From Alicyclobacillus herbarius DSM 13609 (GTDB taxonomy: Bacteria > Bacillota > Bacilli > Alicyclobacillales > Alicyclobacillaceae): a stretch of DNA of 64,000 nt. Position numbers and translations under genes: made by a program. This document shows, piece after piece, positions 50,815-59,949 of this stretch; position 1 is the stretch's first letter, and each line of letters begins with the position of its first letter. The DNA is taken from NCBI RefSeq assembly GCF_000430585.1, contig NZ_AUMH01000001.1, positions 229,108 to 293,107 on the forward strand, read 5' to 3'. The notes below the pieces were generated by a model that searched no databases, had not been told where the DNA came from, and worked only from the letters and a program-made list of their open reading frames with translations.

Positions 50815-51720
50815 ATGAATGAGGAGAAGCGCTCGTTTCGCTCCGGATTCGCCGCCTTAATCGGTCGGCCGAACGTCGGCAAGTCGACCCTGCTTAACGC
50901 TTTGGTTGGGCAGAAGGTGGCCATCATGTCCAATCGCCCGCAGACCACCCGCAACCGTATCCGCGGGATTTTGACTACCGACCACGCGCAGGCGGTATTC
51001 ATTGATACGCCAGGGATTCACAAGCCCCGTCACCGGCTCGGTGAGTACATGGTGGAAGCAGCGGTGGCGACCTTGCGCGAGGTTGACCTGATTCTCCTAG
51101 TCTGCGACGCGACCACGCCAAACCACCCAGGGGATGAGCATGTTATCGATTTGCTCAAAGGGGTGCATACCCCGGTATTTCTCGTGATTAACAAGGTGGA
51201 TGCAGTGGCCAAACCGGCGGTTCTGGAGATGATGGCCGAATACAAAGACCGTTTTGCGTTTGCCGAAATCGTCCCCATCTCGGCCCGAGAAGGGACACAG
51301 GTGGACACCCTGCGCGAGTTGATTACGGAACGACTTCCGGAAGGGCCAAAGTACTACCCGGACGAGATGGTCACGGATAATCCGGAACGATTCATCATGG
51401 CCGAATTGATTCGGGAAAAGGTGCTGCGGTTAACCCGTGAAGAAGTTCCGCACTCGGTTATGGTGGACGTTGAACACCTGGAACGCCGAGAAAATGGGGT
51501 CTTATACAGCTATGCCGTGATTTACTGCGAGCGGGACAGTCAAAAAGGGATTCTCATCGGCAAACACGGGCAGATGCTGCGCGAGGTGGGTGCCTTGGCG
51601 CGTCGAGAAATGGAGAGCCTGTTTGGAACTCGGGTCTTTCTCGAGTTGCGTGTCAAAGTGCGCAAAGATTGGCGGAACGAGCCGAGCCTCTTGCACCGGT
51701 GGGGATTTGACCAACAGTAG
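50815..51720 (+). CDS. era: GTPase Era
   Basis: Era binds the 3' end of 16S rRNA and acts in 30S assembly. The 301-residue protein has G1 GRPNVGKSTLLNAL (about residues 17-30), G2 TTR, G3 DTPGIHKP (about 64-71), G4 NKVD (about 125-128), G5 ISAREG, and a KH domain with CERDSQKGILIGKHGQMLRE (about 239-258). AGGAGG precedes ATG 50815 closely after the dgkA stop. Confidence 0.98.
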   Translation: MNEEKRSFRSGFAALIGRPNVGKSTLLNALVGQKVAIMSNRPQTTRNRIRGILTTDHAQAVFIDTPGIHKPRHRLGEYMVEAAVATLREVDLILLVCDATTPNHPGDEHVIDLLKGVHTPVFLVINKVDAVAKPAVLEMMAEYKDRFAFAEIVPISAREGTQVDTLRELITERLPEGPKYYPDEMVTDNPERFIMAELIREKVLRLTREEVPHSVMVDVEHLERRENGVLYSYAVIYCERDSQKGILIGKHGQMLREVGALARREMESLFGTRVFLELRVKVRKDWRNEPSLLHRWGFDQQ

Positions 51721-51819
51721 TTCACGCCAATGCCACGCCGTCCCGCAAACCCTTGCGGCGTCTGTATTCCTGCCAAATTCCTCCCTGTATAGGGGGCTGC
51801 GTGGGCGGGATGCTACAGA

Positions 51820-51861
51820 TGTCTACGTTATAGGTTGTTCTGTCTACGTTATAGGTTGTTC
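51820..51861 (+). repeat. Perfect tandem duplication of 21 bp
   Basis: A 21-bp unit (51820-51840, TGTCTACGTTATAGGTTGTTC minus its last base reads identically) is repeated at 51841-51861 without a change. The unit contains AGGTTGTTC, which equals the outer end of the dispersed hairpin in minus orientation (compare 59951-59959), so the duplication may have arisen from a copy of that element. Confidence 0.85.
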
Positions 51862-51877
51862 GGCCTTTCCGGACGCG
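51853..51877 (-). repeat. Internally deleted copy of the dispersed hairpin family
   Basis: In minus orientation GCGTCCGGAAAGG is followed directly by CCGAACAACCT. That is the left arm joined to the right-end tail, with the loop and right arm lost. It forms the junction with the second unit of the 21-bp tandem repeat. Confidence 0.5.
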
Positions 51878-51917
51878 AATTTCTGTACCACGCAACACGT
51901 CACAAGGGGATGATTGC

Positions 51918-52070
51918 GTGCGGGACTTTTCATGGCGTTACTTTACAATGACCGGAGACATTGAGGCGTATCTACTGTTCAAGGCAGAGCAGGAGTTAGC
52001 TGACGAGGAGCAAACTGAGACCGAGGCGGAGAACAGTGGGCCGGAAACCTATGCGATTCAGTCTTCCTAG
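51918..52070 (+). CDS. yqzL: YqzL family small protein
   Basis: A 50-residue frame from GTG 51918 starts MRDFSWRYFTMTGDIEAYLLF, the recognisable YqzL pattern, and continues with an acidic tail (ADEEQTETEAENS). AAGGGGA lies seven bases before the GTG. Bacillus yqzL likewise sits between era and recO. Function unknown. The stop is 32 bp before recO. Confidence 0.85.
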   Translation: MRDFSWRYFTMTGDIEAYLLFKAEQELADEEQTETEAENSGPETYAIQSS

Positions 52071-52102
52071 GTGGTTTTAACGGCGGAATCGAGGTACCGA
52101 GA

Positions 52103-52891
52103 TTGATTTTCAATACGGAAGCAACGGTTGTGCGCAGTCTTGCTTATGGGGAAAACCATGTCATTGTCACCCTGCTGACTCCGTCCGGAAAAATGGGGGT
52201 CATGGCCAAGGGCGCCAAGAAGCCTCAGAGCCGGTTCGCCACGGCTGTGCAGCTTGGCGTACAAGGGGTGTATTCTATCCGGCGCGGCCATGGGATGGGC
52301 ACTTTGCTGCAGGCCGAGGTGACCGACTCCCGCCGAAAGCTTCGTGAGCAGCTGGAATTGGCGGCGTATGCCGCCTATTTTGCCGAGCTGGCCGAACGGG
52401 TGGCCGAGCAGACCCCTGTCGGGAGCGAAGCTTTCTATCGGTTGGTGGAAGGAGCGTTCGATCGACTCGCCGCCCACCCGGACGAGGCGAGCTTGACCTC
52501 GCTCGTCTGGGAGGCAAAGCTTCTCCGTTGGCTCGGCGCCAGTCCATCCTGGTTGACCTGTGTCCGCTGTGGTCACGACGTCGTCCATCCCGGGCGGACC
52601 TCCGGGCACGATGACGTCCCTCCAGGACGTATTGCCTATGACGGAGCTGAGGGCGGTTTACTATGCCCCATTTGCTCCGCGCAGGAAGACCCACAACGCC
52701 TGTTCTGGCTCTCCCCCGCACTGGCACGTGTACTTGAACAGTTTTCTACGGTGCCGTGGCCACGCATCGGCCGCATCCAGTTGTCCGCAGATTCCCAGCA
52801 GCGGTTGCGCGCTGTGCTGCGTCATCAGCTCACCGAATATGCCGGTCTGTCTATGAAGTCTGCCCGTTTTCTCGACAGCCTGAATTTGTAG
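52103..52891 (+). CDS. recO: DNA repair protein RecO
   Basis: RecO helps load RecA on SSB-coated DNA in the RecFOR pathway. The 262-residue protein has the N-terminal OB fold (EATVVRSLAYGENHVIVTLL, MGVMAKGAKKPQSRF) and a C-terminal helical domain with a zinc finger CVRC (about residues 153-156) and CPIC (about 188-191). Between the two Cys pairs is a longer insert than usual, with a near-duplicated peptide (GHDVVHPGR, then GHDDVPPGR). The start is TTG 52103 behind GAGGTACCGAG. The glyQS genes that follow recO in Bacillus are absent. Confidence 0.94.
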   Translation: MIFNTEATVVRSLAYGENHVIVTLLTPSGKMGVMAKGAKKPQSRFATAVQLGVQGVYSIRRGHGMGTLLQAEVTDSRRKLREQLELAAYAAYFAELAERVAEQTPVGSEAFYRLVEGAFDRLAAHPDEASLTSLVWEAKLLRWLGASPSWLTCVRCGHDVVHPGRTSGHDDVPPGRIAYDGAEGGLLCPICSAQEDPQRLFWLSPALARVLEQFSTVPWPRIGRIQLSADSQQRLRAVLRHQLTEYAGLSMKSARFLDSLNL

Positions 52892-52969
52892 CGCGGCTCG
52901 AATTCGCGAAAAATGCTATTATATAAGGTATCGTTCTGACTTGCCTATGCCAGAGGGTTAGGCGGGAGG

Positions 52970-53635
52970 GTGAGGACCATCGAGTTAACCAAACGACAAC
53001 AAACGATTCTCGATATCGTCAAGCGGCACGGTCCCATCACAGGTGAACGGATTGCGGAGATGTTGTCGCTAACCCGGGCCACACTGCGGCCAGACCTCTC
53101 GATTCTGACGATGGCTGGGTATCTGGACGCTCGCCCGCGCGTAGGGTATTTTTACAGCGGCAAGAAAAATGCAGATCTGTTTGGAGATGCCCTGCGTAAG
53201 TTGAAAGTCAAAGACTACAAATCGGTCCCTACGGTCATTGAGGAAACGGAATCCGTCTACAACGCCATCGTGACGATGTTCATGGAGGACGTGGGAACGT
53301 TAATCGTGGTGCGTGACAGGCAACCGGTTGGCGTCATTTCGCGGAAGGACTTGCTCAAAGTGGCCATTGGCGGCGGAGACATTCACGATGTCCCGGTGAA
53401 TGTGGCGATGACCCGCTGGGCGCACGTGGTTACGGCTCACCCGGAGGAGTCCCTGTACGAGGCGGCGCTGCGCATGGTTCAGAACGAAGTGGATTCGTTG
53501 CCCGTGGTGCGGGAAAAGGAGAGAGAGCCGGGTCAGGCTGAGGCTGCAGATCCAGAGCTCGAGCTCATCGGAAGGGTTTCCAAGACCACCATCGCGCGCG
53601 CCTTCGTGGAGCTGGGGGCATACCATGAAGTTTGA
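52970..53635 (+). CDS. ccpN: CcpN-type transcriptional regulator (HTH plus CBS domains)
   Basis: CcpN represses gluconeogenic genes in Bacillus in response to nucleotides. The 221-residue protein has an N-terminal helix-turn-helix (KRQQTILDIVKRHGPITGER, then LSLTRATLRPDLSILTMAGY) and two CBS repeats (MEDVGTLIVVRDRQPVGVIS; MVQNEVDSLPVVRE). GTG 52970 follows GGCGGGAGGG. A PPDK-regulator gene follows 21 bp later, the same pair as in Bacillus (ccpN-yqfL), so both likely act on the pyruvate/PEP balance. Confidence 0.93.
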   Translation: MRTIELTKRQQTILDIVKRHGPITGERIAEMLSLTRATLRPDLSILTMAGYLDARPRVGYFYSGKKNADLFGDALRKLKVKDYKSVPTVIEETESVYNAIVTMFMEDVGTLIVVRDRQPVGVISRKDLLKVAIGGGDIHDVPVNVAMTRWAHVVTAHPEESLYEAALRMVQNEVDSLPVVREKEREPGQAEAADPELELIGRVSKTTIARAFVELGAYHEV

Positions 53636-53656
53636 GTGGCGAATGGAGGACAAGAG

Positions 53657-54490
53657 GTGGATCTGGTGACGCTGCCAATCATTTATGTTGTTTCCGACTC
53701 CGTCGGTGAGACGGCCGAGTTTGTCGCTCGGGCTGCTGCGAGTCAGTTTGACGGCGGAAATTTTGAACTGCGGCGGGTGTCGCACGTGGATAGTGCTGCG
53801 GTCATTGACGAGGTCGTACAAAGCGCGTACGAAGAGCAGGCTATCATCGCCTTCACGCTGGTGCTTCCGGGATTGCGCGAACGACTGTTGCAGAGGGCGA
53901 ACGAACTTGGTGTGCACGCCGTGGATATCATGGGCCCGATGATGGACGCGTTCGAGCAGGTTATCGGTCAGCCCCCGCGGCGCAAACCGGGGTTAGTGCA
54001 TCAACTGGACGAGGACTATTTCCGCCGTGTCGAGGCGGTGGAGTTTGCCGTGAAGTACGATGACGGGCGCGATCCGCGCGGACTCGAACGGGCGGACATT
54101 GTCCTGATTGGCGTCTCGCGGACCTCGAAGACCCCGCTCAGCATGTATTTGGCACACCGGCGCATGCGGGTGGCCAACGTCCCATTGGTACCGGAAGTCA
54201 ATCCTCCCGAGGAACTGTTTCAAATTCGAGATAAAGGCAAGGTTGTGGGGCTCACGATTCGCGCGGATAAGTTAAACGCGATTCGACGGGAACGCCTGCG
54301 CTCGCTCGGCCTGACACCGACCGCGAACTACGCCAGCCACGAGCGGATTGAGATGGAGCTTGCTTACGCCGAACAGATCATGCGGCGGTTGGGGTGCTTT
54401 GTCATTGACGTCAGTGACAAAGCGGTGGAAGAGACCGCGGGTATCATTCTCGAATATATTCACAAGCGGGAAAAGCACTCGCGCACATAA
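53657..54490 (+). CDS. Pyruvate, phosphate dikinase regulatory protein (DUF299; YqfL)
   Basis: Proteins of this family are bifunctional ADP-dependent kinases and Pi-dependent phosphorylases that switch pyruvate phosphate dikinase (or PEP synthase) off and on. The 277-residue product has VVSDSVGETAEFVARAA (about residues 11-27), the P-loop-like VLIGVSRTSKTPLSMYLA (about 149-166) and NVPLVPEVNPPEELF. GTG 53657 lies six bases after ATGGAGGA; GTG 53636 and 53666 are also in frame. No dikinase gene is in the window. Confidence 0.93.
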   Translation: MDLVTLPIIYVVSDSVGETAEFVARAAASQFDGGNFELRRVSHVDSAAVIDEVVQSAYEEQAIIAFTLVLPGLRERLLQRANELGVHAVDIMGPMMDAFEQVIGQPPRRKPGLVHQLDEDYFRRVEAVEFAVKYDDGRDPRGLERADIVLIGVSRTSKTPLSMYLAHRRMRVANVPLVPEVNPPEELFQIRDKGKVVGLTIRADKLNAIRRERLRSLGLTPTANYASHERIEMELAYAEQIMRRLGCFVIDVSDKAVEETAGIILEYIHKREKHSRT

Positions 54491-54811
54491 GCTCGGTATC
54501 GGCGCCATATGTTGAAATGGACGGGTACATGGAGCGCAGCACGAAGGATAAATTGCCCAGTGCCCGTCGATAATAGACAATGTTTGTGACAAAAGTCCGA
54601 AACGCCATACGACAGTCCTGACTAGAATGAGTCACTACAACGGGGTGTCAAGGCTGTCGACATGTTGCGCCACGTTTCGCAAAGGATTTTTGTTTGTAGG
54701 GAGGAAAAATCGGGGTTCCTGTAGAATACCTGATTTGTAAGCAGGATACGAACGGATGGCGGTCTCCCACTTCCGCGTGCCACGGATGTTGAGGGGCGGG
54801 AGGGTGATGAG
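54491..54811 (+). other. Intergenic region before dnaG
   Basis: This 321-bp gap contains no gene that I can support. Its 3' half is AT-richer. It holds the sigma-H-like promoter at 54700-54727 and, just before dnaG, GGGGCGGGAGGG as ribosome binding site. No terminator is apparent after the PPDK-regulator gene. Confidence 0.6.
54700..54727 (+). promoter_or_regulatory. Putative sigma-H promoter of dnaG-sigA
   Basis: GGAGGAAAA (54700-54708), 12 bp, then GTAGAAT (54721-54727) fits the sigma-H consensus RnAGGAwWW-N11-12-RnnGAAT. The B. subtilis sigA operon is known to have a sigma-H promoter active at the onset of sporulation, which supports the reading. No clear TTGACA-type box accompanies it. 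Confidence 0.7.
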
Positions 54812-56626
54812 ATGTCTCGCATTCCAGATTCGTTCGTCGAGGAAATCAGGCGGCGGGTGGATATCGTGGACGTTATCTCGGAGCACGTCCAGCTGCGTCG
54901 CTCGGGTCGCTCCTTTGTCGGGCTTTGCCCTTTCCACAACGAGCGAACACCCTCGTTCTCAGTATCGCCCGACCGTCAGTTGTATCACTGCTTTGGTTGC
55001 GGTGCGGGTGGAACCGTAATCCGATTCGTGATGGATATGGAGGGTCTGGACTTCCAAGAGGCGGTTGTCGCCTTAGCGCGCCGGGCCAATCTGCCATTAC
55101 CTTTTGAACCCGATTCCTCCGAAACGGTTTCATCCCAAAAGAACCGACGGGAGGCGATGTATCAGGCTCATGATTTGGCGGCGAAACTGTACAACTACAT
55201 TTTAATGAATACGTCTGCCGGTGTGCAAGCCCTAAGCTATCTGGAAGGCCGGAAAATTTCGCGGAAAAGCGCGATGGACTTTCGGCTCGGGTTTGCGCCC
55301 GCTGACGGAAAAACCTTGTATTCGTTTTTGCGGCGCAGGGGGTTCACAGACCGTCTCCTGGTGGATGCAGGTTTGGTGGTGGAGCTGGGGGGACGCATGG
55401 TCGACCGGTTTCGCGACCGGTTGATGATTCCCATCCAAGACGGACAGGGGCGCGTGGTCGCGTTCGGAGGACGTGTTTTGTCTCCAGACGGCAAGCCAAA
55501 GTACCTGAATTCGCCGGAGACCGAAATCTTCCACAAGGGGCGCCTCCTCTTCAACCTGTATGCGGCCCGACGAGCCATTCGCCAAACGGATCGAGCCGTG
55601 CTGATGGAAGGGAACTTGGATGTCGTCTCCGCGTGGCAGGCCGGTGTCGAGAATGCGGTGGCCAGTCTCGGCACGTCGTTTACGCTAGAGCAAGCCGGTC
55701 GGCTGAAACGGATGACCAATCGGCTAGTCATCGCCTATGATGGCGATTCGGCAGGCACATCGGCGGCCGTGCGGGCGATGGAAATCGCCGAAGAGGCCGG
55801 GTTGGAAGTGCGGATTGCCGTCTTCCCCAAAGGGGTCGATCCGGACGAGTTCATTCGTCAGGAAGGTCCGTCCGCATTTCGTCAGTTAATCTTTCATCAA
55901 GCCATGTCGGCGGTCGAATTTCTCATCTCGCGTCTGCGGGCCGAGGCGGACCTCAGTCAGGTGGCTGGGCGTACCGATTTTTTGCACAAAGCCCTGCAGG
56001 TGTTGTGGGAGCGGGCGTCCCCCATCGAGCGGGACACTCATCTGCGCAGTCTGGCGCAGGAGTTTCATGTTTCGCGCGAGGCGTTAGAAGAGGAATTGGC
56101 ATCCATCGGCAAGCGTCTTCGGCCTAAACGGCGCCATGCCCCGGCAGCTAAGGTCCACGAGCAAACCCCTCGTAGATCACTGGAGCCTGGGTACGTATTG
56201 GCTGGACGCAGGCTCTTGCAGGCTGCGCTGACGGATGACAAGGCGCGCCAGTTGCTTATGGATGAAGGTGTGGATGAATTGGCCACTCCCGAGCAAACGG
56301 CTTTATTGGCGTTTATTTATGCATTTTTTGCGACCCACAGCTCGGGGGATGTTCAATCTTTTTTAGATTCCTTGGACGATCCGGACCTCATCCGCTTTGC
56401 GAGTTCCTTGCTGGTGGAAGACATTCCTGAGATGGACGCGTCGGAGATGATGGGGTATCTGCGCACGGTTCGATTGAACACGCTCGAGGCGGCATGGCGG
56501 CAAGCCCTGATTGACAGCGGGTACGCGCAAGTGCGCGGGGACGCGATACAGGCACAGACGTTGCGACAGAAAGCGGAGACGCTGCAGCAGGAGATCCAAC
56601 GATTGAAACGGCCCCTTCTCGGCTGA
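54812..56626 (+). CDS. dnaG: DNA primase
   Basis: DnaG makes RNA primers at the replication fork. The 604-residue protein has the CHC2 zinc finger ([26 protein letters not shown]; about residues 38-68), the TOPRIM domain ([20 protein letters not shown] and [14 protein letters not shown], about residues 267-323) and a C-terminal helicase-binding domain (about 450-604). ATG 54812 follows GGGAGGGTGATGAG. sigA follows after 32 bp, the usual macromolecular synthesis operon order. Confidence 0.97.
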   Translation: MSRIPDSFVEEIRRRVDIVDVISEHVQLRRSGRSFVGLCPFHNERTPSFSVSPDRQLYHCFGCGAGGTVIRFVMDMEGLDFQEAVVALARRANLPLPFEPDSSETVSSQKNRREAMYQAHDLAAKLYNYILMNTSAGVQALSYLEGRKISRKSAMDFRLGFAPADGKTLYSFLRRRGFTDRLLVDAGLVVELGGRMVDRFRDRLMIPIQDGQGRVVAFGGRVLSPDGKPKYLNSPETEIFHKGRLLFNLYAARRAIRQTDRAVLMEGNLDVVSAWQAGVENAVASLGTSFTLEQAGRLKRMTNRLVIAYDGDSAGTSAAVRAMEIAEEAGLEVRIAVFPKGVDPDEFIRQEGPSAFRQLIFHQAMSAVEFLISRLRAEADLSQVAGRTDFLHKALQVLWERASPIERDTHLRSLAQEFHVSREALEEELASIGKRLRPKRRHAPAAKVHEQTPRRSLEPGYVLAGRRLLQAALTDDKARQLLMDEGVDELATPEQTALLAFIYAFFATHSSGDVQSFLDSLDDPDLIRFASSLLVEDIPEMDASEMMGYLRTVRLNTLEAAWRQALIDSGYAQVRGDAIQAQTLRQKAETLQQEIQRLKRPLLG

Positions 56627-56658
56627 TGCGAGCGAGGGGGGAAGGAGGCGGGGAGTCG

Positions 56659-57834
56659 ATGAAGAAAGAGATACAGAGAGAAACACGCGACAATAGCCGC
56701 GAGTACACCCTTCAGGATGCAAAGGCCCAGCTGATGGAGTTGGGGAAGAAAAAAGGCTTCTTGACATACGCCGAGATCACGAAGCGTTTGACCGGATTGG
56801 AGCAGCAAGACCCGGATCAGCTGGACGATTTGTTTGATCAACTGTCGGAGATGGGCATCGAGGTCCGTGGAGACCACGATGTTGATGAGGACGAGGAAGA
56901 GCAGGACGACTTCCACTTGGAGGGTCACGACGACGCGGAACCGGACACCGATGCAGAAGACGGTGAACACATTGACTTAAATGACTTGACGATGCCCCCC
57001 GGGGTCAAGATCAGTGACCCGGTGCGGATGTATCTCAAGGAGATTGGTCGGGTGCCGTTGTTGTCGGCCCAGGAAGAAATTGAGCTGGCGAAGCGGATTG
57101 AGGAAGGCGACGAAGAGGCAAAGCGCCGGTTGACGGAGGCCAACCTACGCTTGGTCGTCAGCATCGCGAAGCGCTACGTAGGCCGCGGGATGCTGTTTTT
57201 GGACCTGATTCAGGAAGGAAATCTGGGGCTCATCAAGGCTGTCGAGAAGTTTGATTACCGCAAAGGGTATAAGTTCAGCACCTACGCCACGTGGTGGATT
57301 CGCCAAGCCATTACGCGGGCGATTGCGGACCAGGCGCGGACCATCCGGATTCCGGTGCATATGGTCGAGACCATCAATAAGCTCATCCGGGTGTCGCGTC
57401 AGCTCCTGCAGGAGTTGGGGCGCGAACCGACCGCAGAGGAAATCGCGGCGGAGATGGACATGAGCCCGGACAAGGTCCGGGAAATCCAGAAGATTGCCCA
57501 GGAACCGGTGTCGCTGGAGACCCCTATCGGCGAAGAGGACGACTCGCACCTGGGCGACTTCATTCCGGACGACGAAGCTCTGGCGCCGGCGGATGCGGCC
57601 GCGTATGAGCTGCTCAAGGAACAGCTGGAGGACGTGCTGGACACGTTGACCGAGCGGGAGGAAAACGTCCTACGCCTGCGCTTTGGTCTGGATGACGGCC
57701 GGACGCGCACCTTAGAGGAAGTCGGCAAGGTATTTGGGGTGACGCGGGAGCGGATTCGCCAAATTGAGGCCAAGGCTTTACGCAAGCTGCGCCATCCCAG
57801 CCGCAGCAAGCGTCTCAAGGACTTCCTCGAGTAA
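56659..57834 (+). CDS. sigA: RNA polymerase primary sigma factor SigA (RpoD)
   Basis: SigA is the housekeeping sigma factor. ATG 56659 behind GGAGGCGGGGAG gives 391 residues. These comprise region 1.1 (about 20-75), an acidic linker, region 1.2 ([20 protein letters not shown]), region 2 ([40 protein letters not shown]), region 3 and region 4 ([40 protein letters not shown]). A strong terminator follows 83 bp after the stop. Confidence 0.98.
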   Translation: MKKEIQRETRDNSREYTLQDAKAQLMELGKKKGFLTYAEITKRLTGLEQQDPDQLDDLFDQLSEMGIEVRGDHDVDEDEEEQDDFHLEGHDDAEPDTDAEDGEHIDLNDLTMPPGVKISDPVRMYLKEIGRVPLLSAQEEIELAKRIEEGDEEAKRRLTEANLRLVVSIAKRYVGRGMLFLDLIQEGNLGLIKAVEKFDYRKGYKFSTYATWWIRQAITRAIADQARTIRIPVHMVETINKLIRVSRQLLQELGREPTAEEIAAEMDMSPDKVREIQKIAQEPVSLETPIGEEDDSHLGDFIPDDEALAPADAAAYELLKEQLEDVLDTLTEREENVLRLRFGLDDGRTRTLEEVGKVFGVTRERIRQIEAKALRKLRHPSRSKRLKDFLE

Positions 57835-57917
57835 AGTGCGGCTCGTGTACGGCAGACACGCGAGCGTGTCGGTTTAAACTTAACCATCCATACAAATTCC
57901 ATGCGGTTTAAGCTTGT

Positions 57918-57950
57918 GCCCCGCCCTGTCGTTTGGCGGGGCGTATTTTT
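57918..57950 (+). terminator. Rho-independent terminator after sigA
   Basis: A perfect 8-bp stem GCCCCGCC / GGCGGGGC (57918-57925 and 57935-57942) is followed by GTATTTTT. It ends the dnaG-sigA transcript. Confidence 0.88.
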
Positions 57951-57959
57951 CACCACGTT

Positions 57960-57974
57960 TTGCAAGCGCTTTCT
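57960..57974 (+). promoter_or_regulatory. cre site (CcpA operator)
   Basis: TTGCAAGCGCTTTCT matches the 15-base consensus WTGNAANCGNWNNCW at every fixed position. Its overlap with the -35 region predicts CcpA repression of the downstream fatty-acid or amino-acid degradation gene in the presence of preferred sugars. Confidence 0.8.
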
Positions 57975-57989
57975 TGGCTGTTTTATAAT
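57960..57989 (+). promoter_or_regulatory. Sigma-A promoter of the acyl-CoA dehydrogenase gene
   Basis: TTGCAA (57960-57965) and TATAAT (57984-57989) are 18 bp apart. The -35 box is contained in a cre site, so catabolite repression would act by blocking polymerase. Confidence 0.75.
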
Positions 57990-58048
57990 ATTTTCTGAAA
58001 GTGTTCAGTGACACGCTGCGGTTGCAGCGGTGAGGAGAGGATGACCGC

Positions 58049-59182
58049 GTGGATTTCGATTTGACTCGAGAACAGCGGATGATTCGCGACATGGTGCGGG
58101 ACTTTGCCGCGGCAGAAATCGCTCCACACGCAGCTGAATGGGATCAGACCGAGCACTTCCCAGTTGAAGTCTTTCACAAGATGGGGCAGCTGGGTCTCTT
58201 GGGCATCCCGTTTCCCGAGGCCTACGGGGGTTCCGGTGGCGACCTTATCTCCTACTGCCTGGCGGTGGAGGAGATTGGTTACGCTTGCGGTGGCACGGGT
58301 CTCAGCTACGAAGCGCATGTGTCGCTGGCCTGCATGCCGATTTATCTATACGGAACCGAGCAGCAGAAGCAGCAGTATCTCAAGCCGTTGGCCAGCGGCC
58401 AAGCGATTGGGGCGTTCGGCCTGACCGAACCTGGGGCCGGATCGGACGCGGGCGGGACGCGAACGACCGCCAGGCGCGAGGGCGATGAGTGGGTCATCAA
58501 CGGCAACAAGATTTTCATCACCAACGGGGGCGTTGCCCAGATTGTCGTGGTTACCGCCCTGACCAATCCGGACGATCGCGGTATCAGTGCGTTCATCGTA
58601 TCCACCGACACGCCCGGGTTTCGGGTGGGCAAACCGTACGAAAAGCTGGGCATGCGCGCCTCCAACACGGCCGAACTCATTTTTGAGGACGTACGTATCC
58701 CGGCAGACAACCTGCTCGGACCCCTTAATGCCGGATTTCGCCAGTTCCTGTCCACGTTGGATGGAGGACGGGTGGCGATTGCAGCATTAGCTGTGGGCAT
58801 TGCGAGGTCTGCCTTTGACACCGCCCTTGCGTATGCCAAACAGCGCGTTCAGTTTGGTCAGTCGATTTCTAAGTTTCAAGCCATCCAACATAAGCTGGCC
58901 GACATGGCGATGCAGATTGAACTCGCTAAGAACGCCGTCTTGAAAGCGGCCTGGCTGCATGACCAGGGCCGGCCGTTTTCGCTCCAGGCTGCGTACGCCA
59001 AACTGTTTGCGTCGGAGATGTGTACGCGCACGTGTGACCAGGCCGTACAGATTCTCGGTGGCAACGGGTACATGCGCGAGTATCCGGTCGAGCGGCATTA
59101 CCGAGACGCCAAGCTGATTGAAATCGGTGAAGGGACCTCGGAGGTGCAGCGCCTGGTTATCGCTCGCCATCTGGGGTGTTAA
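58049..59182 (+). CDS. Acyl-CoA dehydrogenase
   Basis: This FAD enzyme catalyses alpha,beta-dehydrogenation of an acyl-CoA. The 377-residue product has the two family signatures, [20 protein letters not shown] (about residues 125-144) and the C-terminal [20 protein letters not shown] (about 334-353). The segment [20 protein letters not shown] carries the usual catalytic Glu position near 366. Chain-length specificity cannot be read reliably. GTG 58049 follows GAGGAGAGG. Preceded by a sigma-A promoter with cre site, it is a separate unit from sigA. Confidence 0.94.
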   Translation: MDFDLTREQRMIRDMVRDFAAAEIAPHAAEWDQTEHFPVEVFHKMGQLGLLGIPFPEAYGGSGGDLISYCLAVEEIGYACGGTGLSYEAHVSLACMPIYLYGTEQQKQQYLKPLASGQAIGAFGLTEPGAGSDAGGTRTTARREGDEWVINGNKIFITNGGVAQIVVVTALTNPDDRGISAFIVSTDTPGFRVGKPYEKLGMRASNTAELIFEDVRIPADNLLGPLNAGFRQFLSTLDGGRVAIAALAVGIARSAFDTALAYAKQRVQFGQSISKFQAIQHKLADMAMQIELAKNAVLKAAWLHDQGRPFSLQAAYAKLFASEMCTRTCDQAVQILGGNGYMREYPVERHYRDAKLIEIGEGTSEVQRLVIARHLGC

Positions 59183-59265
59183 GTGCCGTTTTCCTGAAGC
59201 CGGTAGTCTATTCGCCCCACAATCGCCGTACATTGATGTAGGCTCGGGCACGGTATATCCATATC

Positions 59266-59323
59266 CGTGGCGTGTCCAAGTTCGCGGAATAGCCAAGCCC
59301 GTGGAATACCGAAGTCCGCGGCC
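59266..59323 (+). repeat. Degenerate 17-bp tandem repeat
   Basis: Three units, 59266-59282, 59283-59299 and 59300-59316, plus the beginning of a fourth follow the pattern CGYGGAATACCGAAGYC. The last two full units differ at few positions and the first has diverged more. They lie in the noncoding gap between the dehydrogenase and the YdcF-like gene. A unit of 17 bp does not keep frame, which argues against coding. Confidence 0.7.
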
Positions 59324-59347
59324 GAACAGGAACAGGGGGCGGTTGCC

Positions 59348-59947
59348 GTGCACTGGGCGGTTTGGGCAGGTATGGGTGTGCTTTCTAGCGGGCTCTGCCT
59401 CGCGCTCGGATGCATCGCGGCGGCGGACAGCATCCGCCGGCGGGGCCGCCGGTTCCGCCCGCAACCGGCCGATGTTGCCATCATCCTCGGCGCCTATACG
59501 CACGGCTACCGTCCCAGCCCGACCTTGCGCGCGCGGCTGCGTGCAGGGCTGCACCTATACCGGTGCGGCTATGTCGAGCGGTTCATCGTCACAGGCGGGC
59601 GCGGGGAAGATGAATCGGTGGCCGAGGCCAGTTCGATGAAGTGGTTTTTGATCGTCAACGGGGTATCCCCGGAGGCTATCGTCGAGGAACGGCTGTCTGC
59701 CGATACCTGGGAAAACCTCCGCAACAGCCGCCATGTTATGGACAGGCTGGGCCTGAAAACCGCCATCATCGTCACCAGTGACTATCATCTGCCACGCGCG
59801 TTTGCGGTAGCCCGCCACCTGGGCATGGACGTGTCGGGTTTCGCCGCCTGGTCCCCGCGACGGGAGCTACGCTACGCTGTACGGGAAGTGTTTGCCTGGG
59901 TGAAGTACTGGCGTGATGGCCAACTCTCCCTGTTACGGGTATCCTAG
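59348..59947 (+). CDS. YdcF/ElyC family protein (DUF218)
   Basis: The product (199 residues from GTG 59348) has one N-terminal membrane helix (about residues 3-22) and a DUF218 domain: ADVAIILGAYTHGYRPSPTL, ERFIVTGGRGEDESVAEASS, ERLSADTWENLRNSRHVMDR and TAIIVTSDYHLPRAFAVARH. Members such as SanA and ElyC affect envelope integrity, and YdcF binds SAM; the exact role here is unknown. GGGGGCGG lies upstream. A copy of the dispersed hairpin starts just after the stop. Confidence 0.88.
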   Translation: MHWAVWAGMGVLSSGLCLALGCIAAADSIRRRGRRFRPQPADVAIILGAYTHGYRPSPTLRARLRAGLHLYRCGYVERFIVTGGRGEDESVAEASSMKWFLIVNGVSPEAIVEERLSADTWENLRNSRHVMDRLGLKTAIIVTSDYHLPRAFAVARHLGMDVSGFAAWSPRRELRYAVREVFAWVKYWRDGQLSLLRVS

Positions 59948-59949
59948 AA

